NCBI RefSeq assembly: GCF_017874415.1
Contig: NZ_JAGGLM010000009.1
Location: forward strand, 1 to 64,000
Length of the DNA: 64,000 bases
Direction: 5' to 3'
Source of the DNA: Clostridium algifaecis
Lineage (GTDB): Bacteria > Bacillota > Clostridia > Clostridiales > Clostridiaceae
Part shown: positions 55,079 to 63,279 of the stretch, one piece after another
How the letters are laid out: every line of letters begins with the position of its first letter
Numbering within the stretch: position 1 is the stretch's first letter
Notes under the pieces: model-generated
What the model saw: only the letters and a program-made list of their open reading frames with translations
The model's database searches: none
Told to the model about the DNA's origin: nothing
Program-made: the position numbers and the translations under genes

Positions 55079-55999
55079 CTAAGATTCCAGCTTTATTCTT
55101 GGATCAATAATTACATACAATATATCCACGATAAGGTTGCATATTATTAAAAATGTACTGTAGAATATTGTTACACCTAATATGGTCGTATAATCTCTGT
55201 TGTATATACTCTGAACGAATTCTCTACCTAAACCTGGTATTCCAAACAAATTTTCTATAACAAAACTTCCTGTAAGTATAGCTGCAAAAAGAGGACCTAT
55301 ATACGTAATTATAGGTATAAGTGAATTTTTCAAGGCATGTTTATATATGATTTTTCTTTCAGATAGACCCTTGGCTTTTGCCACTTTTATATAATCCTGT
55401 CTTATTACTTCTAACAGGCTGGATCTAGATAATCTAGCTATAAATGACATTGAATATGCTCCAAGGGCAACAGATGGAAGCACATAGCCTGACGGACTGT
55501 CAAGCCCAACAGCGGGAAACCAGCGCAATTTTACTGCAAAAAGGTAAATGAAAAAAGTTGCCATAACGAAATTTGGAACTGTTACTCCAAGGGTAGCTAT
55601 AATCATTGATGTACTGTCCTGCCATTTACCCTGATTAAGAGCAGCTACTGTGCCCATAAACAAACCTAGAATTAATGCAAATATTACAGCTAATACTCCT
55701 ACCCTGGCAGATACCGGAAAAGAATAGGATATTACTTCATTTACTGTTTTACCCTCATATCTCATGGATGGTCCGAGTTCACCATGTAATATACTGTTTA
55801 AATAGGTAGTATACTGATTAATAAGTGGTTTATCCAATCCAAATTTTTGTTCCAGATTAGCCTTAATTTGAGGTGGAAGTTTTTTTTCTTCGTCAAAAGG
55901 ACCACCTGGAATCAAGTGCATTAATAAAAATGTTACTGATAATACAATCCATATTGTGATGACACTATAAATTAGTCTTTTTAAAATATACTTTGACAT
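55079..55999 (-). CDS. oppB: Oligopeptide ABC transporter permease OppB
   Basis: This is the first gene of oppBCDFA. It has six membrane segments; the N-terminal LKRLIYSVITIWIVLSVTFL and the EAA-like DYIKVAKAKGLSERKIIYKH are characteristic. It has 306 residues and a GGGGG site. Promoters of opp and of the divergent gene share a 225-base AT-rich gap. Confidence 0.95.
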   Translation of the reverse strand: MSKYILKRLIYSVITIWIVLSVTFLLMHLIPGGPFDEEKKLPPQIKANLEQKFGLDKPLINQYTTYLNSILHGELGPSMRYEGKTVNEVISYSFPVSARVGVLAVIFALILGLFMGTVAALNQGKWQDSTSMIIATLGVTVPNFVMATFFIYLFAVKLRWFPAVGLDSPSGYVLPSVALGAYSMSFIARLSRSSLLEVIRQDYIKVAKAKGLSERKIIYKHALKNSLIPIITYIGPLFAAILTGSFVIENLFGIPGLGREFVQSIYNRDYTTILGVTIFYSTFLIICNLIVDILYVIIDPRIKLES

Positions 56000-56224
56000 A
56001 TTCTAGCCCCCATTTAAAATCTTAAAATAATATATAGTATGCATAATTATTAGATATTTTATGTGGTAAAATACAATTAATAAAATTTTAAAACTATTAA
56101 ATTATTTAGAATTTGAGAAAAATATTAATAAAGTATTATAATATAATTTGTAAAGTTAAAATAATTGGATACGATATTTTAAAGTAGTATATAATGTCCT
56201 TTTTTATATTTGAGAGGTGAACTT

Positions 56225-58825
56225 ATGTTTGAATGGTACAAAAAATCCTGGAGTGAAGTTATAAAAGAATTAGATAGCGATAGTTATTATGGGCTTTATG
56301 ATGAGCAAGTTGGAGTTCATAGAAAAAAATATGGAGAAAATAGAATAATTATACCAAGTACTAGGAGTTTTTTATATCATATATTAATGCAATTTAAGGA
56401 AATATGGGTTTTATTTTTGATTTTATGTTTTATAGCGTTAATATATTTTAAGTTGCTTTTAGCAGCTGGTATAGTTTTTATTGTAATTTTTTTAAATAAT
56501 ATATGTATATCGTTAGAGGAATATAAGAATGAAAAAAATATAAAAGAATTGCAGCGATTAAATTATGGTTATGCCAGAGTTATAAGAAATGGAAGAACTA
56601 TGAAAATTCCAGCTGATGAGCTGGTGGTTGGAGATATAGTAATAATTGGTGAAGGCGAGTCAGTACTAGCTGATGTAAGAGTTATAGAAGCGAACGATTT
56701 AAAGGTGGATGAGTGCTCAGTTACGGGTGAAAAATTTTTATCTGATAAATATGAACCTAAAATATCTGATAAAGAAATTTCTCTATCGGATATGAAAAAT
56801 ATATTATTCAAATCTTCTACAGTTATTAGTGGTGATGTTACAGGCATAGTTGTAGCAGTAGGTATGGAAACGCAGATTGCAAATATAATGAAATTACTTT
56901 TGGAGCATAATGAAAAGAGAATTTCCTTTAAATCCATTCTAAATAGTATATTAAACGATTTTGCCAGAATGTCATTAGTAGGAATTTTAGTTGTAAGTGT
57001 ATTGATTTATCAATGGAATAAAGATTTATTTTATTTGATAAAACAAATTTTTGTTATAGGATCAAGTGCATTTCCTGTAGGCTTTTGTTTCATAGTATGG
57101 CTTATAAGTATGATAATAATTAAAGAATTGAAAAAAAATAATAATGTAAATTTTAAAAATTTATTAAGTATTGAAAAGTTCTCTAATGTATCTGTTGTAT
57201 GTACTGATAAAGTTGGTGGATTTTCCACAGATAGAATGGATGTAGCTAAAGCTTATGGAAACAGTGGCTTTATTAAATTAGACGGGGAATCTTTAAAAGA
57301 AAGCATCGATAGCAGTTTATTTAGAATGTTAAATATTGGCCTTTTATGTAATGATACAAAATCTATTGATGGTAAAATTGAGAATTCAAAAGATGATTTA
57401 GTAGAGATTTCTATTACTAAATTTGCACAGCAGATTGGAATTAGTAAAAAAGAAGTTGAAAGAAACCATGAAAGAATATTTCAAATCTCATTTGATACTG
57501 AAAGACATATAATGACTACTGTAAACAAAAAGGACAAGAACTATAGAGCTAATGTAAAAGGAGCAGTAGATTCCATTATTGAAAGATGTACTCATATAAT
57601 GAAAAATGGAGTAGAAGTCAAGATAACGGAAGATGATATAAAGGATATACGTGATGCAGATATATCTATGTCTAATGATTGTTTAAGTGTAACTGGTTTT
57701 GCATATAGAAATTTTAATTATGAACCAAGTCTGAAAGAAAATATAGAAAGTAATTTAGTGTTTGTTGGGCTTATAGGGTTTGAAAATAAATTAAAGGAAA
57801 CTGCAGAAGATTCTATAAAGAAAGCAGCAAGCCTTTCAATAAAACCTGTAATAATCACAGAAGACAGTAAATTAACTGCATTTGCAGTAGGAAAAAAACT
57901 TGGATTTTTATCCAGGCTGCAGCAGATAATCTCTGGTGTTGAAATTGATAATATGGATGATGAAGAATTTAAACGTATTGGAGAAAAAATAAATATTTTC
58001 TCAAGAATTAATTCCAAACATAAGATTAAAATTATTGAAGCTCTAAAGAGTTATGGATATATTACAGCTATGACGGGATGGAAGTTGACTGATTTGCCTG
58101 CACTTAAGATATCCAATATAGGTATAACCAATACGAAAAGCAATATTGTAAAAAAATTATGTGATATATCTATAAAAAATATTGATTTTATGAATTTATT
58201 GAATTTAATAGAAGGTTCAAGAAAAATAATAAGTGTAATGAGAAAAATACTTCTTTATATAATAAGCTGCAGCTTTGGATTTTTAATTTTTTACCTTATG
58301 AATTCAATATTTAATGGTGGCTCTCAGATTGAAGGAGATATATTTATAAAATCAATATGGTTTAATATAGTAACTATGTTTTTATCTTCACTGGCATTGG
58401 TATATCAATACAAATATGAAACAACAGAATATATTAATTGTAAAATAGATAAACAGATGATAAAAAGCAAAAAATATTTTATTATTTTTGCTGGATTTTT
58501 AATGGCTATTTTAGCATTTTCTGCTTTTAAATTTTCACAAATTTTAGGAAGTAAATTTTCTGGTAATATGGCTTTTGGAGTTTTAAATTTTTGTTCGGTA
58601 ATTTTTGCTTATAGTTTTTCAAATACAAAAATATTTAAAAATTTAGTTTCTAATTTTATAATATTTATAAATTTTGTTTTCCAAATTATTGTTATTGTGT
58701 TTATGGGAAAATTTAATATTATATTTGATGGAGTATATTGGATAATTATTTTTGCTTTTTCAATTTTATGGTTCATATTTTGTATGTTTTATAAATTGGA
58801 TGGAGAAAACTACTATATGGATTAA
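56225..58825 (+). CDS. P-type ATPase-like membrane protein with degenerate catalytic motifs
   Basis: The fold follows a SERCA-type P2 ATPase over 866 residues: two N-terminal membrane helices, an actuator domain, a P/N domain and a C-terminal helix bundle. Key motifs are altered. The phosphorylation site is DKVGG at 328-332 instead of DKTGT. The actuator TGES is TGEK at 167-170. PEGLP in M4 is FPVGFC (283-288). TGD is TED at 545-547. TGDGVND is TGWKLTD at 617-623, so the magnesium-binding Asp is lost. The nucleotide-domain KGA (446-448) stays. It is probably a pseudoenzyme or a regulator, not an ion pump. I start at ATG 56225 after GAGAGGTGA. It lies upstream of comEC. Confidence 0.85.
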   Translation: MFEWYKKSWSEVIKELDSDSYYGLYDEQVGVHRKKYGENRIIIPSTRSFLYHILMQFKEIWVLFLILCFIALIYFKLLLAAGIVFIVIFLNNICISLEEYKNEKNIKELQRLNYGYARVIRNGRTMKIPADELVVGDIVIIGEGESVLADVRVIEANDLKVDECSVTGEKFLSDKYEPKISDKEISLSDMKNILFKSSTVISGDVTGIVVAVGMETQIANIMKLLLEHNEKRISFKSILNSILNDFARMSLVGILVVSVLIYQWNKDLFYLIKQIFVIGSSAFPVGFCFIVWLISMIIIKELKKNNNVNFKNLLSIEKFSNVSVVCTDKVGGFSTDRMDVAKAYGNSGFIKLDGESLKESIDSSLFRMLNIGLLCNDTKSIDGKIENSKDDLVEISITKFAQQIGISKKEVERNHERIFQISFDTERHIMTTVNKKDKNYRANVKGAVDSIIERCTHIMKNGVEVKITEDDIKDIRDADISMSNDCLSVTGFAYRNFNYEPSLKENIESNLVFVGLIGFENKLKETAEDSIKKAASLSIKPVIITEDSKLTAFAVGKKLGFLSRLQQIISGVEIDNMDDEEFKRIGEKINIFSRINSKHKIKIIEALKSYGYITAMTGWKLTDLPALKISNIGITNTKSNIVKKLCDISIKNIDFMNLLNLIEGSRKIISVMRKILLYIISCSFGFLIFYLMNSIFNGGSQIEGDIFIKSIWFNIVTMFLSSLALVYQYKYETTEYINCKIDKQMIKSKKYFIIFAGFLMAILAFSAFKFSQILGSKFSGNMAFGVLNFCSVIFAYSFSNTKIFKNLVSNFIIFINFVFQIIVIVFMGKFNIIFDGVYWIIIFAFSILWFIFCMFYKLDGENYYMD

Positions 58826-58883
58826 TTGATTTCCTGTTTATAATTGGATTTTTTGTCAATATTATAAACAAGAGGTGCGGAGA

Positions 58884-60650
58884 TTGAAAAGACCATTGGT
58901 ATTTTATTCTATTTCTACAGCAATAGGTTGTTTATCTACAATGGAGTTTTTTAATGATTTTATTGTAGGCATGACTATTGCTGTATTATTTTTTATAATA
59001 TATTTTTTTACCTTAGATAGAAAATTTTTTATTATTAATGCTATGTTTTTTATTTTAGCTTCTTTTAGTTTTATGTGTTATTTTAATATGTACTTAGATA
59101 CAAATGAAAAGATCAGGGTAGTACAGAAAAAAAGTTATTATTTTATAGGAAATTTTAAAGGAAGAAAAGTTATACTTACAGGCAAGACAGAAAAATTAGA
59201 AGAAGGTTCGAGGATAGAAGCATATGGAAGCTTTGAAAAAAATAATGATTTTTCCAGGGGGATAATTGGAAGATATACTATAAAGAATTATAAACCATTG
59301 AAACATGATATGATATATTATATTTATGAATATAAGAAATTTATTTATAATAAATTTAAAAATAAAATTGGTGAGGATAGAACGGCTTTAGTGATGGGTA
59401 TATGCTATGGTGATACACAATATTTAACTTCTGATCAAAATCAAGAGTTTCAAAAATTGGGAGTGGTTCATGCAGTTAGTGTTTCTGGCTTTCATATGGC
59501 TATACTATATCAATTTATAGAATGTATACTTGGTTTTAAGGCTGCTGTGATATTTTCCATGCTTTATGTTGTTTTTACAGGAATGTCAGCTGCTACTGTA
59601 AGGTCGTTTATCATGATATTTATATTTAAAATGTCTAAAGTATTTTTTAGAGAATATGATAGCCTATCCTCATTATCCTTAGCTGCTATTATTCTTATTA
59701 TGGCAAAACCATATAATGTTGTAGATATAGGATTTTCACTGTCATTTTTAGCTACACTCGGTATAATTTTATACTATAAGAAACTTTCAATGAAATTTTA
59801 TATGCTCCCTAAAAAGTTAAACGAAAGTATCAGCATTACATTAGCTTCTCAAATTTATTCCATGCCATATATAGCCTTTACAATTCAAAATTTCAGTTAT
59901 GGATTTATATTGGGAAATTTATTTTTACTTCCGTTGTATTCTGCTATAGTTGTACTTGGAAATGTTGCTCTTATATTTTCATTCTTAAAACAGGCATTTG
60001 ATTTAATTACAATACCTTTAAATATGGTACTTACAGCATCGGAAGGAGCTAATTCAATAATACTGAAATTTTGTCCTGATATAATCTATTTAAGTTATGA
60101 ACAGGGAATTATAATGCTTTTGTTATATATGAGTTATGTTCTCTATAAGTCGGGATATAAAAAGATAAAGTATTTGCCGGCTGCAGTTTTAATAGCAGTA
60201 TTTATTCAAAATTATAGTTTTATTACAGAAATAACTTTTTTGAATTTTAAAAGTGGAGAAGCAGTTATTTTAAATAATGGAAGCAAGAAATTTATGATGT
60301 GCAATTATGATTCATTTTCATCTAAATGGGTAACAAATATAAGGGATTCTATGAATGTAGACAAAATAGTGACTAACCCATCACAAAATTATATTTATAA
60401 ATTAAATAATAATAGTTTCTTAAATATAAATCCTGAAAACAAGGACGAATTGATTGTAAAATTATGCAATAATAATGAAGAAATTAATTTTGTCCTGGAT
60501 AAACAGTATGAATCTGATATAAAAACGTCTGATAGGAACTTGATTTACATACCAAAATTAAGAAGTGATAGTTCAATGTCTAATGGAGATGTTTTAGATA
60601 AAAGTTGTTCTTATGTTATAATATTTAACAGGGCAATTAAAATTAAATAA
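58884..60650 (+). CDS. comEC: ComEC/Rec2-like DNA channel lacking the metallo-beta-lactamase motifs
   Basis: This is the membrane channel for uptake of single-stranded transforming DNA. It has 588 residues from TTG 58884 (GAGG eight bases upstream; GTG 58875 is rejected as part of that site). Residues 1-70 are membrane, 90-130 resemble the OB fold, and the competence domain has VHAVSVSGFHMAILYQFIEC and SAATVRSFIMIFIFKMSKV. The C-terminus keeps a relic of the MBL start (LNFKSGEAVILNNGSKKFMM) but has no HxHxDH or later ligands, so the nuclease-like domain is degenerate. Bacillus ComEC is about 780 residues. Whether it still works is uncertain. Confidence 0.85.
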   Translation: MKRPLVFYSISTAIGCLSTMEFFNDFIVGMTIAVLFFIIYFFTLDRKFFIINAMFFILASFSFMCYFNMYLDTNEKIRVVQKKSYYFIGNFKGRKVILTGKTEKLEEGSRIEAYGSFEKNNDFSRGIIGRYTIKNYKPLKHDMIYYIYEYKKFIYNKFKNKIGEDRTALVMGICYGDTQYLTSDQNQEFQKLGVVHAVSVSGFHMAILYQFIECILGFKAAVIFSMLYVVFTGMSAATVRSFIMIFIFKMSKVFFREYDSLSSLSLAAIILIMAKPYNVVDIGFSLSFLATLGIILYYKKLSMKFYMLPKKLNESISITLASQIYSMPYIAFTIQNFSYGFILGNLFLLPLYSAIVVLGNVALIFSFLKQAFDLITIPLNMVLTASEGANSIILKFCPDIIYLSYEQGIIMLLLYMSYVLYKSGYKKIKYLPAAVLIAVFIQNYSFITEITFLNFKSGEAVILNNGSKKFMMCNYDSFSSKWVTNIRDSMNVDKIVTNPSQNYIYKLNNNSFLNINPENKDELIVKLCNNNEEINFVLDKQYESDIKTSDRNLIYIPKLRSDSSMSNGDVLDKSCSYVIIFNRAIKIK

Positions 60651-60685
60651 TATAAAACTAGCAGCTGAAATAGAGGTGGTTTATT

Positions 60686-61729
60686 ATTATAGATGTATTT
60701 ACTTTAAAACAGGATATTAAAAAAGGAAACTTGAAAAATTGTTATGTATTTTGTGGGTTAGATGAAAGAATTATTGAAGAATGCGTAAAAACAATAGTTG
60801 ATAAAGTGATTTCGCATGATTTTTTAGAATTAAATTATGTTAAATTTGATGGAAATTCACTTGAGAAATTCGATGATGTTATAAATGCCTGCCAGACCCT
60901 TCCTTTTATGAGTAACAAGAAGGTTGTACTTGTCTATAGAGCTTCTTTTATAGAAGACAATGTTTATGATAAAAATAAATTATCGGGTGAAAAAGAATTC
61001 AATAATATACATAAATATTTAAAACAGGTACCGGATCATTGTATTTTGATATTGTATGATATTTTTAAAAGCAAGAGAGATAAAGCGGGAAAGAGAATAC
61101 ATAAATTAGATAAAGACGTATGCGTGGTTAGAGTAGATAAACTAAAGGGAAGGCAGCTTGAAAATGAAGTTGAAAAAGTATTCATTGAAAAAAACAAAAA
61201 TATAAGAAAGTTTGAACTTAGAATATTTTGCAGTCTTATGGAAGACAATAATTTTAGCGTAATAAGAAATGAAGTTGAAAAACTTTGTTGTTATACTTAT
61301 GGAAGGGATATAACTAAAGAAGACATAAAAGATTTGTTTTTCAAGAATAGTGATGATGATATATTTGATCTTGTAAACCCTATAGCAAACAAGAAAGTAA
61401 AGGAAGCGCTCGATGTATTAAATGAACTTATATATAAGGGTGTAAAGATAAATTATATTTTGAATATGGTTGAAAGACAATTTATGTTGATGTTAAAAAT
61501 GAAAATCGCAATTGAAGCTAAAAAGGATAAAAATGATATAATGAGCATACTTAAAATTAGATCTGATTATGCTTACAAAATTATGCTGAGTCAGAGCAAG
61601 AAGTTTACTTTAAGACAACTTAAAAATGCTGTGGGATTTTGCCTGGATACTGAGCAGAAAATAAAGAACTCACCTGTAAATGAGAAGACAGAAATGGAGC
61701 TTTTAATAATAAAGACAACTGCTGCATAA
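60686..61729 (+). CDS. holA: DNA polymerase III delta subunit, with a non-canonical start
   Basis: HolA opens the sliding clamp within the clamp loader. It begins IDVFTLKQDIKKGNLKNCYV, the usual N-terminus of the family, with later features NKKVVLVYRASFIED and VEKLCCY, and the conserved delta C-terminal fold. An ATG, GTG or TTG exists only at 60731, which would cut off 15 family-typical residues. Upstream the frame is open back to a TAG at 60671-60673, and GAGGTGG at 60673-60679 points to ATT 60686 (or ATA 60689). I therefore propose an ATT start, giving 347 residues. E. coli HolA has 343. Confidence 0.85.
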   Translation: MIDVFTLKQDIKKGNLKNCYVFCGLDERIIEECVKTIVDKVISHDFLELNYVKFDGNSLEKFDDVINACQTLPFMSNKKVVLVYRASFIEDNVYDKNKLSGEKEFNNIHKYLKQVPDHCILILYDIFKSKRDKAGKRIHKLDKDVCVVRVDKLKGRQLENEVEKVFIEKNKNIRKFELRIFCSLMEDNNFSVIRNEVEKLCCYTYGRDITKEDIKDLFFKNSDDDIFDLVNPIANKKVKEALDVLNELIYKGVKINYILNMVERQFMLMLKMKIAIEAKKDKNDIMSILKIRSDYAYKIMLSQSKKFTLRQLKNAVGFCLDTEQKIKNSPVNEKTEMELLIIKTTAA

Positions 61730-61768
61730 ATAAATAACCGGTTAATACCGGTTTATTTATTATGCAGT
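61720..61768. terminator. Shared bidirectional terminator of holA and rpsT
   Basis: CTGCATAAATAAATAACCGGT and its near-complement meet around TAAT, a stem of about 20 bp. It contains both stop codons, so the two converging genes end in the same structure. Confidence 0.9.
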
Positions 61769-62026
61769 TAAGCTATTTAATTTTGCTGCTAATCTGGATT
61801 TCTTTCTTGTTGCTTTGTTTTTATGTATTACACCCTTTGATGCAGCTTTATCTAAAGCTCTTGCTGAAGCAATATAAGTAACTTTAGCTTCATCAACATT
61901 TTTAGCTTCAACAGCAGTTAAGAATTTCTTTATAGTAGTTTTTAATGAAGACTTTATTATTTTATTTCTAAGAGTCTTAGTTTGAATAACTTTTATTCTT
62001 TTCTTTGCTGATTTAATATTTGCCAT
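61760..62026 (-). CDS. rpsT: 30S ribosomal protein S20
   Basis: This small-subunit protein binds 16S rRNA. It starts [20 protein letters not shown] and ends AKLNSLTA, with 88 residues. I start at 62026, behind AGGTGGTG, not at a longer upstream frame without a site. It is convergent with holA. Confidence 0.98.
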   Translation of the reverse strand: MANIKSAKKRIKVIQTKTLRNKIIKSSLKTTIKKFLTAVEAKNVDEAKVTYIASARALDKAASKGVIHKNKATRKKSRLAAKLNSLTA

Positions 62027-62106
62027 ATAATTCACCACCTTATAATTTTCCAAGGTCTCAACAGCTTTAGGGAACGCTAGTGAGTTTCGTTTATTTAACA
62101 AGTGCT

Positions 62107-62135
62107 ATTATAACATTAAAAGTAAGTTTCTTCAA
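62107..62135 (-). promoter_or_regulatory. Sigma-A promoter of rpsT
   Basis: On the minus strand TTGAAG (complement of 62130-62135), 17 bp, and a perfect TATAAT (complement of 62107-62112). The leader is about 75 nt. Confidence 0.85.
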
Positions 62136-62160
62136 GTATAAGTTTTAAAAGCAAATTTAA

Positions 62161-63093
62161 TTATTTCAAGCTGTTATAAATCATCTGCAGGTTATATTTC
62201 ATGCTCTGGATATAATCTTTATTATCTTCTTTACTTTCAATTGTATATATTTTTTCTACCTTAGCATCTACTTCTTTTGCGAGAGTATTAGATACTTTAG
62301 GGCTTACCATATCCTCAACAAATATAGTTTTGATTTTATTTTGCTTACAGTAGTTTACCAATCCTTCTAATTTTTTAGGAGAAGGTTCACCTTCTGCAAA
62401 AACATCTTCTACACTATTTTGTTTTAAACCAAAATCTCTGCATAGATACGCAAAAGCAGCATGACCTGTTACAAAATTCTTATTTTTGATTGTTTTGAAA
62501 CTTTTATTGTAATCATTATATAAGTTATCCAGCTGTTTTGAAAAATCTTTGTAATTTTTTTCGTAAAAATCTTTATTTGAAGGATCAGCTTCAATCAAGG
62601 CATCCTTTATATTTTTAGATTGAGTTTCAGCATCCTTTAAACTAATCCAGATGTGTGGATCATATTCACCATGTTCCTTTATTTCATCATTATTAGTATT
62701 TTTTATTGGAGTTACTCCTTTTGAAGCATCTGTTACAATTAAATTTTTGTTGTTTACAGATGATATAACTTTATCTTTCCAGGATTCCATACCGAAGCCA
62801 CTATATACAAATACATTGGCAGTGCTGAGAGTCTTTAGATCTTTTACAGTTGGTTCAAAGTCGTGTGGTTCAGTGCCATCAGGTATTATAGTTTCAATAT
62901 CAATTTTATTTTTTCCTATGGCATTAGCAAATTCTCTCATAGCATTGAATGATACAACTACTTTTATTTTGGAATCAGATTTTTTAGTATTTAATTTTGA
63001 TGTTTCATTATTACAACCACCAAAAATAACTATAGCACAACTAATTGCCACGGCTGATGCTATAGCTTTAATTATTTTGTTTCTATTAAACAT
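62161..63093 (-). CDS. Zinc/manganese ABC transporter substrate-binding lipoprotein (ZnuA/AdcA family)
   Basis: It captures a divalent metal outside the cell for ABC import. The lipobox is FGGC after a signal peptide. Metal ligands are the His in EPHDFEP, DPHIW and TGHAAF, and the acidic residue in VEDMV. A short acidic/His loop (NNDEIKEHGEYD) sits where ZnuA has its His-rich loop, which points to zinc. It has 310 residues. No permease or ATPase gene is adjacent. A perfect 12-bp dyad lies at its transcription start. Confidence 0.9.
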   Translation of the reverse strand: MFNRNKIIKAIASAVAISCAIVIFGGCNNETSKLNTKKSDSKIKVVVSFNAMREFANAIGKNKIDIETIIPDGTEPHDFEPTVKDLKTLSTANVFVYSGFGMESWKDKVISSVNNKNLIVTDASKGVTPIKNTNNDEIKEHGEYDPHIWISLKDAETQSKNIKDALIEADPSNKDFYEKNYKDFSKQLDNLYNDYNKSFKTIKNKNFVTGHAAFAYLCRDFGLKQNSVEDVFAEGEPSPKKLEGLVNYCKQNKIKTIFVEDMVSPKVSNTLAKEVDAKVEKIYTIESKEDNKDYIQSMKYNLQMIYNSLK

Positions 63094-63110
63094 AGAGCTT
63101 CCTCCCTAAA

Positions 63111-63143
63111 CATGTGTAAATGCGAATAAATTGCATTTACACA
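63111..63143 (-). promoter_or_regulatory. 12-bp dyad at the start of the ZnuA-like transcript (likely metal-regulator operator)
   Basis: ATGTGTAAATGC (63111-63122) and GCATTTACACAT (63132-63143) are perfect complements 9 bases apart. The dyad abuts the -10 element, covering the transcription start. It could bind a Fur/Zur-type repressor, though its sequence is not the standard Bacillus Zur box. Confidence 0.65.
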
Positions 63144-63172
63144 TATAGTACTTGATAAAACAATTATTGTCA
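63144..63172 (-). promoter_or_regulatory. Sigma-A promoter of the ZnuA-like gene
   Basis: On the minus strand a perfect TTGACA (complement of 63167-63172), 17 bp, and TACTAT (complement of 63144-63149). Confidence 0.85.
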
Positions 63173-63211
63173 AGAAGTAACAAATGTGAACAAGTTATAT
63201 TTGTTGTTCAA

Positions 63212-63240
63212 GTGAATATTAAAGTAAATTTTTAGATATA
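63212..63240 (+). promoter_or_regulatory. Possible sigma-G promoter of gpr
   Basis: TGAATA at 63212-63217 and GATATAA at 63234-63240 are 16 bp apart, close to the forespore sigma-G pattern (TGAATA and CATACTA). gpr is under sigma-G/F in Bacillus. Confidence 0.4.
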
Positions 63241-63279
63241 ATAAAATTAATACTTAAATTGAGTTTTGGAGTGATGACT

